Positions 44,645 through 53,837 of a stretch of 64,000 nt of DNA are shown here, in pieces; within the stretch, counting starts at the first letter, position 1; the number at the start of each line of letters is the position of its first letter. This stretch comes from Cedecea davisae DSM 4568 (GTDB lineage Bacteria > Pseudomonadota > Gammaproteobacteria > Enterobacterales > Enterobacteriaceae), in NCBI RefSeq assembly GCF_000412335.2, contig NZ_KE161030.1, positions 2,766,526 through 2,830,525 on the forward strand, written 5' to 3'. The position numbers and the translations under genes were made by a program. The notes beneath the pieces are model-generated. The model ran no database searches, had not been told where the DNA came from, and was given only the letters and a program-made list of their open reading frames with translations.

Positions 44645-44869
44645 ATGAAAACATCATTTCGAATTTTGACGGTTATTTTAGGTTCATTATTTCTGGCGGG
44701 GTGCGACAACCCGAAATCAACGCAGTGGTACAAAGAACATCCGGATGAAATGAGTAAGCGGTATAAAGCGTGTGAATCATCCGGTAGTGACTCCCAGGAT
44801 TGCGAAAATGCACAAGAGGCGCAATTTGAACTCCGTCAGGAAAATGCCAGGGTTCCCGATTTGAACTAA
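44645..44869 (+). CDS. eexN: EexN-family entry-exclusion lipoprotein
   Basis: 74 residues from the ATG at 44645. Signal peptide with lipobox LFLAGC, then STQWYKEHPDEMSKRYKACES...SQDCENAQEA, the EexN motif. It prevents uptake of another copy of the same element by a cell that already has it. Set between virB5 and virB6 as is usual. The frame starting earlier at 44591 overlaps virB5 and is not used. Confidence 0.9.
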   Translation: MKTSFRILTVILGSLFLAGCDNPKSTQWYKEHPDEMSKRYKACESSGSDSQDCENAQEAQFELRQENARVPDLN

Positions 44870-44880
44870 AGGGGCAATCT

Positions 44881-45921
44881 ATGTCAGGTGGTATGTTTGT
44901 TGGAATGAACAACACGATCGCTGACGGTTTACATGCCGTACTGCGGGGACAATCCTCCGTGTACGGCGACATGGTAAGCGTTATCGCCGTCAGCTCCTTC
45001 ACGTTATTTGTCACTTATCGGGGTTATCAAACCCTGGCCGGAAAACTCCAAACGCCTGTAGAAGATGTCCTATGGGATGTAGGGCGAATGCTATTAATCA
45101 TGACATTCGTTTTAAATCTTGATGGATGGCTGGATTTAGCCATTTCTGCCATTAATGGATTAACCGATGGCGTCAGCGGTGATGAGAATGTCTGGGTATT
45201 ACTGGATACCGTATGGGCGAAAGCACAAACGATAGGACAAAAACTTTATCAACAGGATGATTCCACCTATGTAAAACTCAACGGCGGCATTGCCCAACTC
45301 CTGGTCTGGGGAGGTGCAATCGTCACCCTGCTATTTGGTTCAGCGGTTAACCTGTTAGCCGGGATAATCATTCTATTAATGACCACCACCGCACCGTTAT
45401 TTATTTTCTGCCTGCTGTATGGATTCCTTATCCCGATGTTTAACAACTGGCTTAAAGTTATCTTCACGGTGATCCTGACGATTATGTTTTCCGCGCTATC
45501 CATCAGAATTGTCATCAATTATCTCAATAGTTTATTAGATAAAGCGGTTAATTTTTCAGATAGCGCCAATATCGTCACGCTGGGCGTTCAATGCTGCGTT
45601 GCGGGGGTTATCTCTGGCGTCGTTATCTGGTTTTCAGCAAAAATCGCGAACGCATTAGGCGGCGTCGCCGTTCAGGTTGCGCTCCAGGGTGTCGCCATGA
45701 GCGGTCTGCGAGGGCTAGCGAAACCTTCTTCTGACTCAGCAAAACCGGCTATGAAAGCCGGGGCGGCGGGAGCCAGGTTAGCGGCAAAAGGGAGCGTAAA
45801 CGCCACTCGCTCCGCCGGTACGCTTATCGCCACAGGTGCCAACAAAGCCCTATCCGCATGGCAAAAACGCGCTGCCTCTATCGATAGCATGAAGCGCTTC
45901 AATCAACAACATAACCGCTGA
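44881..45921 (+). CDS. virB6: VirB6 inner-membrane channel protein
   Basis: 346 residues with about six membrane helices (for example LLVWGGAIVTLLFGSAVNLLAGIIILLMTTTAPLFIFCLLYG), and a long C-terminal Ala/Lys-rich cytoplasmic tail. Position between EexN and VirB7 and length fit VirB6/TraD of pKM101. It forms part of the DNA channel. Confidence 0.92.
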   Translation: MSGGMFVGMNNTIADGLHAVLRGQSSVYGDMVSVIAVSSFTLFVTYRGYQTLAGKLQTPVEDVLWDVGRMLLIMTFVLNLDGWLDLAISAINGLTDGVSGDENVWVLLDTVWAKAQTIGQKLYQQDDSTYVKLNGGIAQLLVWGGAIVTLLFGSAVNLLAGIIILLMTTTAPLFIFCLLYGFLIPMFNNWLKVIFTVILTIMFSALSIRIVINYLNSLLDKAVNFSDSANIVTLGVQCCVAGVISGVVIWFSAKIANALGGVAVQVALQGVAMSGLRGLAKPSSDSAKPAMKAGAAGARLAAKGSVNATRSAGTLIATGANKALSAWQKRAASIDSMKRFNQQHNR

Positions 45922-46007
45922 TTCCCTTTTAACGCAGTCTCGCCCCTCGTACCGTGGCAGCCGCCACCGGTATGGTATTTCTGTCTTCCGCAAACACAGG
46001 TAACGAT

Positions 46008-46148
46008 ATGAAATCCAGCCTCGTCTTTCTGATGCTGTGCGTCCTCACAGGCTGCGCACAGAATCGGCACAACCTCCCGTCGGTATCTGGCGAGCCTCAA
46101 CCAGTTAATTCCCCCGCGACTATTCAGGAGCTGACAAAGCATGTCTGA
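46008..46148 (+). CDS. virB7: VirB7 lipoprotein
   Basis: 46 residues from the ATG at 46008. Signal peptide with lipobox VLTGC, then a short Pro-rich tail (RHNLPSVSGEPQPVNSP). It is part of the outer-membrane core complex with VirB9 and VirB10. Overlaps virB8 by 8 bases. Confidence 0.88.
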   Translation: MKSSLVFLMLCVLTGCAQNRHNLPSVSGEPQPVNSPATIQELTKHV

Positions 46149-46824
46149 AACAGAAAATATCATTGCGTCATCCCACACCTTTGAATCCGCCCTGCTGGAA
46201 AAGGATGAACGGGAAAAAAAGATGGCGTGGCGAATAGCAGCCACAGGGTTTGCTCTGGCCGCAATGGCGACCGCCGCATTGATTATTCTGCTGCCGCTGA
46301 AAACCACCGAAATTGAATTATGGTTGGTGGATAAACAGACCGGGCGCTATGAATATATGACCCGGATTAAAGAGCAGAACATTTCCACAGAAAAAGCACT
46401 GGCTCAGGCATTAGCGGCGCATTACGTCAGGCTCCGCGAGGGCTATAACTATTTTGCTCTCCAGCGCGATTATGACAATGTGCAGTTATTCAACAGCGAC
46501 AGTGTGAACCGGGATTATTTAGACGGGTTTAACAACAATCAGGCACCTGATGTCATATTCAATAAAGCGGAATATGTCGTGTCTATCGACATTATTTCCA
46601 ACGTTCACGCAACCGCGACAGTTCCCGACCATCTGGCAAGCTTACGCATTAAACGGACTATCCGTCGCATTGTCGATAATTCGGTTAAAACAGATATCTG
46701 GAACATCCGCCTGACTTATCGCTACCTCCCCCGTAAACAACTGACCGACAGCCAGCGAGAAGTAAACCCGCTGGGATTCGTTGTGACCAGTTACCAGCGC
46801 GATAAAGAATTGAGGGGTGAATGA
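46141..46824 (+). CDS. virB8: VirB8 inner-membrane assembly factor
   Basis: 227 residues: cytoplasmic N-terminus, one membrane helix (about 31-53, IAATGFALAAMATAALIILLPL) and a periplasmic NTF2-like domain containing the strands KTTEIELWLVDKQTGRYEYM and RKQLTDSQREVNPLGFVVTSY. Family length and order fit. Overlaps virB9's tandem ATG by 4 bases. Confidence 0.94.
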   Translation: MSETENIIASSHTFESALLEKDEREKKMAWRIAATGFALAAMATAALIILLPLKTTEIELWLVDKQTGRYEYMTRIKEQNISTEKALAQALAAHYVRLREGYNYFALQRDYDNVQLFNSDSVNRDYLDGFNNNQAPDVIFNKAEYVVSIDIISNVHATATVPDHLASLRIKRTIRRIVDNSVKTDIWNIRLTYRYLPRKQLTDSQREVNPLGFVVTSYQRDKELRGE

Positions 46825-47714
46825 TGCTCAAAAAAACAGCGCCCTTGTTGCTCCTTCTGATGTCATCCATAGCCTGGAGCGCAGCGATACCACGCGGCAG
46901 CACATATGACAGCCGAATGCAGAATGTCACCTATAACAGTCAGAATGCGACCATCGTCAACACCCGCCCAGGCTACCTCACTACACTCCTGTTTGATGAC
47001 GATGAAGAAGTCATCGACGCACAAGTAGGTTTCCCAAAAGGCTGGAAAGTCACAAAGAACAATAACCGGGTCGGTGTTGGCCCGAACCCCATTACCCAAC
47101 CGGTAACCGATGACAACGGCAACAACGTCAACAAGGTGTTTCTCCCGACAGCTAACGAGTGGAAAACCAATCTCTTTGTCGTGACATCAAAGCGTGATTA
47201 CAGTCTGGAGCTGAATGTCCTGGAGAACGACTCGCCTTCGCAGGCCTTTATTATCCGCTTTCGCTATCCGGATGACGAACGCAGGCAATCAGAAGCAGCC
47301 AGTACAGCCCGGCTGAAACTTCTGCGTGAAACACAGGAAAAACAGCGGATAACCACCGCATTCGAGCAGAGTACCATGCCGCGAAACTGGCTATATACCA
47401 AGCGAGTCGCAGCAGGTGCAGCTTCCATAGCACCAGATTTTACTTACGATGATGGTCGCTTTATCTATCTGGGTTTTTCTCCCGTCAAAATCCTTCCGTC
47501 TATATTCCGGCTTGTTAACGGCCAGGAGCAGACCGTAACGCCCCGCATAGCCAAACACGGAAACTACACAGTCATCGTCGTGCGCACAATGTCGCCTCAT
47601 CTGGTGTTGCGCTAGGGCAGCGCGGTGGTCGGAATTGAGAATATGTCATTCGGCAACGCCACCGTTGGCAGCGGTGACACCGTTTCACCTGTCGTCACGC
47701 TGGAGGCTAAATGA
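46821..47714 (+). CDS. virB9: VirB9 outer-core protein with an internal amber codon
   Basis: Signal peptide MMLKKTAPLLLLLMSSIAWSA, then a VirB9/CagX-type beta-rich protein. A TAG at 47613-47615 ends the frame after 264 residues (LVLR*). The same frame then continues without interruption for 32 more codons (GSAVVGIENMSFGN...VSPVVTLEAK) to a TGA that overlaps the virB10 ATG by 3 nt. VirB9 homologues have LVLRYG at this point, so TAG replaces a Tyr codon. Without suppression the last C-terminal segment is lost. The annotated span covers the full original frame. Confidence 0.85.
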
Positions 47715-48934
47715 CTGATAAATCGATCCCAGATAAAACGGAAAAAACCGTGGCGGAGCTGGAAGTCGAAGCCCGCGAGCGAACCCGTTCAGCGATGGCG
47801 AGCCAGGCACCAGAACAGAACAAGCCTCCCGGCCAACCTGAAGTGACCCGCTTTAAAAAAGCATCAAGTCGCCGGACGCTGATAGTCAGCCTGCTGAGCC
47901 TGGGTGCCCTGATTGCGCTGGCATTGGGTGGAGATCGCTTCCTTGAAGCATTAAAGCAAAGCGATGATGAGACGGTTGAAACCACAGCGCCCCCGTCAGA
48001 CAGTACAGGGCAGCATGAGCGTAAAAACCTTGGCATGAGCAACAATCCGTTCGGCCTGTTCGGTCAGGGCAAACAGGAAACCGCAATAAATAATCATCCA
48101 ATACAGACTGCACCGCCGCCTGAGCCTCCCGCTTTAAATAAGGCAGCAGCACTGGTCGATGGAGCAGGCAATGCCGCTGATTCCGCACTGAACGGTAATA
48201 CCCAGAACTCGCAAACAGCACCGTCCGGCACGCAGAGCAAAGATACACCTGCAACTACGCCTGGCAAAGACGCTAACGACATCAATCCTGGTGTCGCAAA
48301 AGCTATCAGCGTCAGGCCTCTTGGTCTCGATCCCAATCTTTACCTGCCAGTTGATAGTTTTATTCCATGCTCAATGATGCGCCGTTTTGTCTCTGACGTG
48401 GGTGGTCGTATTTCCTGTCTCATCGGTGAAGATGTCTACAGCGCCAACCACTATGTGAGGTTGCTCCCTGCCGGAACCATCGCCAGAGGCATCTACCGCA
48501 CCGGCGCACTGCAACATGGTCGGAGCCGAATGTTTGTTATCTGGACGGAATTACGCACACCGGAACCCGATAGCCTGCAAATTCCACTGGTTGATACCGA
48601 AGCCACCGGCCCTTTGGGTGAGGCAGGTATTAGCGGCTGGATTGATACCCATTTCTGGGAACGGTTCGGCAATGCGTTGATGTTGAGCACCGTACAGGAC
48701 GTGGCCGCCGCCGCATCCGATTCAGCTCCGGGGAAAGAGCGCAATACCGATTACACCGAAAACACCCGCGCTGCCGCGTCAGAAATGGCGAAAACGGCGT
48801 TAGAAAACAGCATCAATATCCCACCCACCATGTATCTGAACCAGGGCGATGTGATCGGCATCATGACCGGTACGGATATCGATTTCTCTTCCGTCTATCA
48901 ACTCCGTCTAAAAAAGAGGTGGTATGAACGCTGA
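47711..48934 (+). CDS. virB10: VirB10 (TrbI-type) transmembrane channel protein
   Basis: 407 residues. A cytoplasmic N-terminus, a membrane helix near 55-75, a Pro-rich linker (PPPEPPALN) and a C-terminal beta barrel with VGGRISCLIGEDVYSANHYVRLLPAGTIARGIYR and PPTMYLNQGDVIGIM. It spans both membranes and senses ATP use by VirB11/VirD4. Overlaps virB9's original stop, and virB11 by 11 bases. Confidence 0.94.
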   Translation: MTDKSIPDKTEKTVAELEVEARERTRSAMASQAPEQNKPPGQPEVTRFKKASSRRTLIVSLLSLGALIALALGGDRFLEALKQSDDETVETTAPPSDSTGQHERKNLGMSNNPFGLFGQGKQETAINNHPIQTAPPPEPPALNKAAALVDGAGNAADSALNGNTQNSQTAPSGTQSKDTPATTPGKDANDINPGVAKAISVRPLGLDPNLYLPVDSFIPCSMMRRFVSDVGGRISCLIGEDVYSANHYVRLLPAGTIARGIYRTGALQHGRSRMFVIWTELRTPEPDSLQIPLVDTEATGPLGEAGISGWIDTHFWERFGNALMLSTVQDVAAAASDSAPGKERNTDYTENTRAAASEMAKTALENSINIPPTMYLNQGDVIGIMTGTDIDFSSVYQLRLKKRWYER

Positions 48935-49940
48935 AAACCTGTCGCTGGATTTTATGAAAAACCAGTTATTTGGTGAATTTCTGCAAATGGCAGGCCTGAC
49001 GGAAATCGCCATTAACCGCCCCGGAGAGATCCACACCAAAATAAACGGTCGATGGCAGAAGCATGATTCTCCTGTGACGTTGCGTCAGTGCCATGCTTTT
49101 GCCAAAGCATTGGCCTCATGGAATGAGGACAATATCGATGATACCTCCCCTATCCTTTCCGCCACATTGGGATCAGGCGAACGAGTCCAGACCATTATTC
49201 CCCCAGCCTGCGAGAGGAATACCGTATCTATTACGCTGAGAAATCCATCATTCAAGCAGAAAACGCATCAATCCTGGATTGATGCTGGTTTTTATAACCG
49301 GATAGCGGGTAAGGAGAGAAACGAAAGCAAAGATGATGAACTGGCCCAATGCTATAACAGTGGTGACATCCCTCACTTTATCGAAAAGGCCGTCGAGTAC
49401 GGCAAAACCCTCTTTATTGTTGGTGAAACCGGCTCCGGTAAAACCACCTATATGAAGACGTTGCTGCACTATATTCCGCCACATCTCAGACTGACAACGA
49501 TTGAAGATAATCCCGAAATTCAGTTTTACCACCACACTAATTATGTCCATTTATTTTACCCGGCGGATGCCGGAGACGAGGCGATTATCACGCCCGGCAG
49601 ACTTATTCGTGCGAATTATCGAATGAATCCTGATCGGATTCTGCTGGCGGAAATTCGTGGACGGGAGGCGTGGGATGCGCTGAAAATTATCGGATCAGGG
49701 CATGAAGGCCTTATCACCTCCATGCACGCAGGCGGCCCGGAAGAATGTATTGAAGGGCTCATTGACCGTTGCTATGAGAATCCTGACTGCAAAAATATCC
49801 CGTTCGATGTGTTGTTACGCAAAGTGCTGAAATGCGTGGACATCATCATCAGCGTAGATATTCAAGGCGATATTCGGCGAATAGGAGATATCTACTTCAA
49901 ACCGATACACCTTCATCAAATGAAGAAAACCTTCCGATAG
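48924..49940 (+). CDS. virB11: VirB11 traffic ATPase
   Basis: 338 residues. Walker A VGETGSGKTTYMK (about 166-178), the Asp box TTIEDNPEIQF, Walker B RILLAEIRGREAWDAL, and the His box HEGLITSMHAGG. It is a hexameric ATPase at the inner-membrane base that switches pilus building and substrate transfer. Last core gene of the virB operon. Confidence 0.95.
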   Translation: MNAENLSLDFMKNQLFGEFLQMAGLTEIAINRPGEIHTKINGRWQKHDSPVTLRQCHAFAKALASWNEDNIDDTSPILSATLGSGERVQTIIPPACERNTVSITLRNPSFKQKTHQSWIDAGFYNRIAGKERNESKDDELAQCYNSGDIPHFIEKAVEYGKTLFIVGETGSGKTTYMKTLLHYIPPHLRLTTIEDNPEIQFYHHTNYVHLFYPADAGDEAIITPGRLIRANYRMNPDRILLAEIRGREAWDALKIIGSGHEGLITSMHAGGPEECIEGLIDRCYENPDCKNIPFDVLLRKVLKCVDIIISVDIQGDIRRIGDIYFKPIHLHQMKKTFR

Positions 49941-49982
49941 ATGAACAGCTCCCCCCTCTCATTTCCAATAAAGGTATTTAAT

Positions 49983-50285
49983 ATGAAAACAATTATATTC
50001 ACCGCCTGCCTTTTCTGCATGAATTTGCTAGTACCTTCTTCCGTAATGGCTGCTGATGTCTGTGAGATTGTTTTATGCCTTTATGGTAAAGCAATCGGGA
50101 ATGGAGGAGGAAGTGAATGTCACTCAGCTGAACGCACATTCTTTAATGTTGTAAGAAAGAACAAACACGGATTTCGCCCCAACCGTACCGCCGATGCCCG
50201 AAAGGCCTTATTACTCGAATGCAAGCCAGCCAACCCGGAAGTTATTGACCTTATAATTAATAAATTTGGCCGCGTGCGTAATTGA
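49983..50285 (+). CDS. TrbM/KikA-family conjugation protein
   Basis: 100 residues from the ATG at 49983. Signal peptide (MKTIIFTACLFCMNLLVPSSVMAA), then DVCEIVLCLYGKAIGNGGGSECHSAERTFFNVVRKNKHGF, the TrbM/KikA pattern. Related proteins of IncP and IncN plasmids help conjugation. It follows virB11 by 42 bases; an ATG at 49941 (right after the virB11 stop) has no signal sequence fit. Cysteines may form disulfides in the periplasm. Confidence 0.85.
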   Translation: MKTIIFTACLFCMNLLVPSSVMAADVCEIVLCLYGKAIGNGGGSECHSAERTFFNVVRKNKHGFRPNRTADARKALLLECKPANPEVIDLIINKFGRVRN

Positions 50286-51013
50286 ATTCAAAGTAAACGG
50301 TAATAACAGCACCTTGATTATTACCGATCCCCCTGAAAAATCTGGTTGGCAAACCTGGCATCGGTCGTGACGGTTTTAGGGCTTTTTAATTTATGCGAAT
50401 AGCAGAAATTAAAAAGTGGCCGTAAGGCGAGTAAATTCGATTTCGCAGAAATTGTTAATTTGCGTCGCCGACTCCATCTGCAAACAGCCGCGCCCACGCG
50501 GATTTTGCAGGCCGGGGGAGCCGAATAAATTTCGCCGCCCCAGCGAGCGAAAAGCTATCGCCCACGATAGCGGTTTATTTGGGGGGCTTGCCCCGCACAC
50601 CGTCGCGGCTAAGTCTCCGGCCAAAAGCCGGTAGCGTGGCGCGACCAACCCCTTTAAAGGTCAGCTTCCCTTTTATTCACGCTGCGAGGAACGAGCAAAG
50701 GGAATAAAAAGGCGAAAGCGACCGTCTTAAAGGGGTTGGTCGCGCGTAGCGGGCGACGGTGTGCCGCCTTTGACGTTGGGGGTTTTGGCGCGGCGTTCAG
50801 CCGCGACATTACCCCCATGCGACAGGCAATAAGGGCGTCCAGCCCGCATGTACTGGCGCACACCGTTTCGTGCAGGGAAGCATGTTTTCCTGCATATGGC
50901 CGCGCAGCGGCCACCTTCTTTGCCCCATACGCTCGCCCCACGTTTTCGCCCGACACCGTGGGGCGAACTGATGGGGCGATGTCATGGGGCGAATCGCTGA
51001 CGAAGGAGGCATC
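50286..51013. other. Probable oriT region of the ICE
   Basis: A 728-base gap between the virB operon and mobB, the place where ICEKp-type elements have oriT. It holds nested perfect inverted repeats: GCACACCGTCGC (50595-50606)/GCGACGGTGTGC (50753-50764), then GCGCGACCAACCCCTTTAA (50639-50657)/its complement (50727-50745), with a CCGGC-CAAAA-GCCGG hairpin (50617-50631) in between. The nick site is not assigned. No protein gene is supported. Confidence 0.65.
50933..50992 (+). repeat. TGGGGCGA iterons before mobB
   Basis: Three direct copies of TGGGGCGA at 50959, 50972 and 50985 (13 bp period), plus an inverted copy TCGCCCCA at 50933 that makes a 10 bp dyad TCGCCCCACG/CGTGGGGCGA with the first. 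Likely bound by a relaxosome protein or autoregulator of mobB. Confidence 0.7.
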
Positions 51014-52888
51014 ATGATTTTAAATAAGCTTGCCGCTTCACTGTCGCCGATAGTGAACGGGATGCTGGCACTGCTCGCTTTTGTGCAACAGCAACAACTG
51101 ATGCTGGCGTTATTAGCGGGGCTGACGATGCCGTTTTTTGTATCAATGAAAAGCGATGAACGGCAAAAAGCCCCGTTGTGGCAAAAGCTGATTATTGCTT
51201 TTTCCATGCTGTGTTTTCTTTGCGGCTCTATGGGGCCGGTACTTATCTGGATTTTCCAGTGGCTTTATCAGGGCCGTGTTATCGCCAGCATTCCCGTTCT
51301 GGCATGGCCTGCGCTGATTACATTTACCGTAACGGGTTTTATTTTGCACATTCTGCTGCGAAGAGTATTAACACCTGAATTAGACAAAATAAAGAAACGC
51401 CTAGTCAGAAAAACCACGCTTGAGCGGGAATTGCGCACCGATGTCCGCACGGTGAAATCACTGCTGCCGGAAACACTGCATTATGACCCGCTGGATTATA
51501 TCGACCTGAACAAAGGGTTATTTATCGGCATAGACCGAGATATTCAGCCGATGTACCTGCCGTTAAAGGACTGGCAAAAACAACACGCGGATATTATCGG
51601 CACCACCGGAGCCGGTAAGGGCGTTGCCACCGGGATATTACTTTATCAAAGTATTCTGGCCGGTGAAGGCGTATTTGTTATGGACCCCAAGGATGATGAA
51701 TGGGCCCCCCACCTTTACCGGAAAGCATGCGAGGATGCAGGTAAACCTTTTGCCCTGATTGACCTGCGAAAACCCCAATACCAGTTAAACCTGATTGAAG
51801 AGATCACTGCCGATGAACTGGAAGAACTTTTTGTTGCCGGGTTCAGTCTGGCAGAGAAAGGTCAGGAGTCAGACTTTTATCGCATTGACGACCGGAAAGC
51901 GGCCAGGATAGCCGCACAATTTGTCACCCGTAATACCACTGCAACCATTCGGGATGTTTATAACGGAGACTACGTTCAGGGCATTGCAGATAAAATAAAA
52001 GCCTTTTTCGGGAAAATTGAAGAGCTGGCTTTACTCAATGCCATTAATGCCCCCACTGGATTTTCGCTTAATACGATATTTGATGAAGGGGGTTGCTGTT
52101 ATGTGATTGGCTCAATGCGCAACAGCAAAATCATTACCGCTCAGCGCATGCTGCTGGTTCGCCTGTATCAGCTGGCGGAAAAGCGCGAGCGAGTGAAAGA
52201 CGTGCCCCGCCCCATTGCTATTTATCTTTCCGAACTGAAATACCATCTATCCAGGCCAGCGCTGGAAGGTTTAGGCGCGGCACGCGATAAAGGCGTACAC
52301 ATTATTATGGACCACCAGTCGATTGCCGATTTAAAAGACTGCCCGGCTGATTTGAAAGGCGACGCCGTTGTCGGCGCTGTCGTTGAGAACGCCAAATTCA
52401 AACTGGTTTATCGCGTTATGGACCCGGACACCGCGGAATGGGTGGCCAGGATGTCCGGCACTATATTAGTCGATGATGAAGTCCGCAAAGCGAAAACCGA
52501 CGCCGTGCTGACAGAGACTATCGACAGTGAACGCACCATCAGGCAGGCCGAGCGTTTCTTCACCGACAGCAATATGATCCTGAACCTACCCGATTTTGTC
52601 AGCTTCATCTTCACAACAAAAACACTCCCGTCGGCCTCTCTGATTTCGCCCATCAGGGTGAAAAAACGCGAACTGGAGATCTGCGCTGTGTCGCCCGCGA
52701 TTGCCGCCACCGCAGCAACGGTAAACATTCCCCTGGAGTTTAACGAGGAGGAGACATCCCCCGAACCCGTATCAACACCGGATATCACCACAACGCGGCC
52801 TGATCTTTTTTTTGATGAGACGGGAGAAAAAGACACGACAATGCCGAATGCCGACAAAGAAGAAAACCCGTCAATGCTGGATTTTTAA
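51014..52888 (+). CDS. mobB: MobB, type IV coupling ATPase (MOBC system)
   Basis: 624 residues from the ATG at 51014 with AAGGAGG upstream. Two or three N-terminal membrane helices, then a VirD4-type motor with Walker A GTTGAGKGVATG (about 196-207). The usual Walker B acidic pair is not clear: the strand reads AIYLSELKYHLSRPAL, with Ser before Glu. The arrangement (coupling protein then relaxase) and family are those of CloDF13 MobB. It brings the relaxase-DNA complex to the VirB channel. Confidence 0.9.
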   Translation: MILNKLAASLSPIVNGMLALLAFVQQQQLMLALLAGLTMPFFVSMKSDERQKAPLWQKLIIAFSMLCFLCGSMGPVLIWIFQWLYQGRVIASIPVLAWPALITFTVTGFILHILLRRVLTPELDKIKKRLVRKTTLERELRTDVRTVKSLLPETLHYDPLDYIDLNKGLFIGIDRDIQPMYLPLKDWQKQHADIIGTTGAGKGVATGILLYQSILAGEGVFVMDPKDDEWAPHLYRKACEDAGKPFALIDLRKPQYQLNLIEEITADELEELFVAGFSLAEKGQESDFYRIDDRKAARIAAQFVTRNTTATIRDVYNGDYVQGIADKIKAFFGKIEELALLNAINAPTGFSLNTIFDEGGCCYVIGSMRNSKIITAQRMLLVRLYQLAEKRERVKDVPRPIAIYLSELKYHLSRPALEGLGAARDKGVHIIMDHQSIADLKDCPADLKGDAVVGAVVENAKFKLVYRVMDPDTAEWVARMSGTILVDDEVRKAKTDAVLTETIDSERTIRQAERFFTDSNMILNLPDFVSFIFTTKTLPSASLISPIRVKKRELEICAVSPAIAATAATVNIPLEFNEEETSPEPVSTPDITTTRPDLFFDETGEKDTTMPNADKEENPSMLDF

Positions 52889-52895
52889 AGGGGGA

Positions 52896-53645
52896 ATGAT
52901 GCTGATCACCGCATACTGCGAACGCCAGACGCGACACCGCGAAAAAATACAACGACTACTGAATTTCCTAAAAGAAGAAACGTACAGTGACTTTAAAACA
53001 CTGATGCAGCTGTATGGCTTCAGGGATCATAAATCGCTGTATTCCCTTCTTTCAAAAGTCGAGGGAATGGGCTTAATACAAAAGCACGTCCTGGTATCGC
53101 GCAACATGAAAATTTCATTATGGGGCATAACCACTGACGGACTGGCCGTTGTCTTAACCCCCGACGATGCGCTTTTCCCGGCACGGTTTGAGCCATCAAA
53201 AATTACCGGCTGGACGCTGGCGCATCATCTTGATAATCAGGCAGCCCGGATCATCCTTGAGCAAAAAGGCGCATCCGGGTGGATAAATGGCGATCGCACG
53301 ACCTTCCTTAGCCGTTACCAGGTTAATCACCGGCCGGACGGCTTGATCACCCTCCCCGGTGGCACCGTGGTCGCCATTGAGACCGAGCGCCGTCTGAAAA
53401 CTAAAGCTCGTTATCAGTCGATCATCGTCAGCCATTTGCTTGCCCGAACCCGTAAAGACTGGATTTACGTTTTTTATATCGTGCCGGACCCGCAGAAAAA
53501 ACGCGGTCTTGAACGGCTGTTTGACAGCATCCGGCACGTCATCGTTAACCATCAGCACATCCCGCTGGAAGAACGCCACCGTCGGGTGTTTCGCATTTAT
53601 ACTTTTGATGAACTGAAACACCTTTCATTAGACAGCTATGCGTAA
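52896..53645 (+). CDS. mobC: MobC relaxase (MOBC, CloDF13 type)
   Basis: About 249 residues from ATG codons at 52896/52899 with GGGGG upstream. N-terminal winged-helix-like region (DFKTLMQLYGFRDHKSLYSLLSKVEGMGL), then a restriction-endonuclease-like core with D in HRPDGLI and AIETERRLKTKARYQSII (about 146-180). MOBC relaxases use this fold rather than the HUH fold. It nicks oriT to begin transfer. Seven bases past mobB. Confidence 0.9.
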   Translation: MMLITAYCERQTRHREKIQRLLNFLKEETYSDFKTLMQLYGFRDHKSLYSLLSKVEGMGLIQKHVLVSRNMKISLWGITTDGLAVVLTPDDALFPARFEPSKITGWTLAHHLDNQAARIILEQKGASGWINGDRTTFLSRYQVNHRPDGLITLPGGTVVAIETERRLKTKARYQSIIVSHLLARTRKDWIYVFYIVPDPQKKRGLERLFDSIRHVIVNHQHIPLEERHRRVFRIYTFDELKHLSLDSYA

Positions 53646-53655
53646 ACTTTTACTC

Positions 53656-53716
53656 AGGCCATCGTGATGGCCTCACCGGCCTGGCGGCGGTACCGCCTGG
53701 CCGGAATGTTTTTTAT
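53656..53716 (+). terminator. Terminator region after mobC
   Basis: Two hairpins: AGGCCATC/GATGGCCT (53656-53673), and CCGGCCTGGCGG/CCGCCTGGCCGG (53676-53704) followed by TTTTTT. The second is a good terminator between mobC and the convergent ardC. Confidence 0.85.
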
Positions 53717-53837
53717 TCCACTGTGAGGCGCAGACTGTTCGGTACTCGCTGCGCCGCGTTCCACCTCAGTCTGCGCCTTGCAGCGTTGCCGGTTAAAAAC
53801 CATTAACCGCATTCCCTTGCGGTTGTCTGATTCGGTC

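Noticed and set aside
50959..50992. CRISPR-like array
   Set aside because: The repeats are only 8 bp with 5 bp spacers; they are iterons and no cas genes are present.
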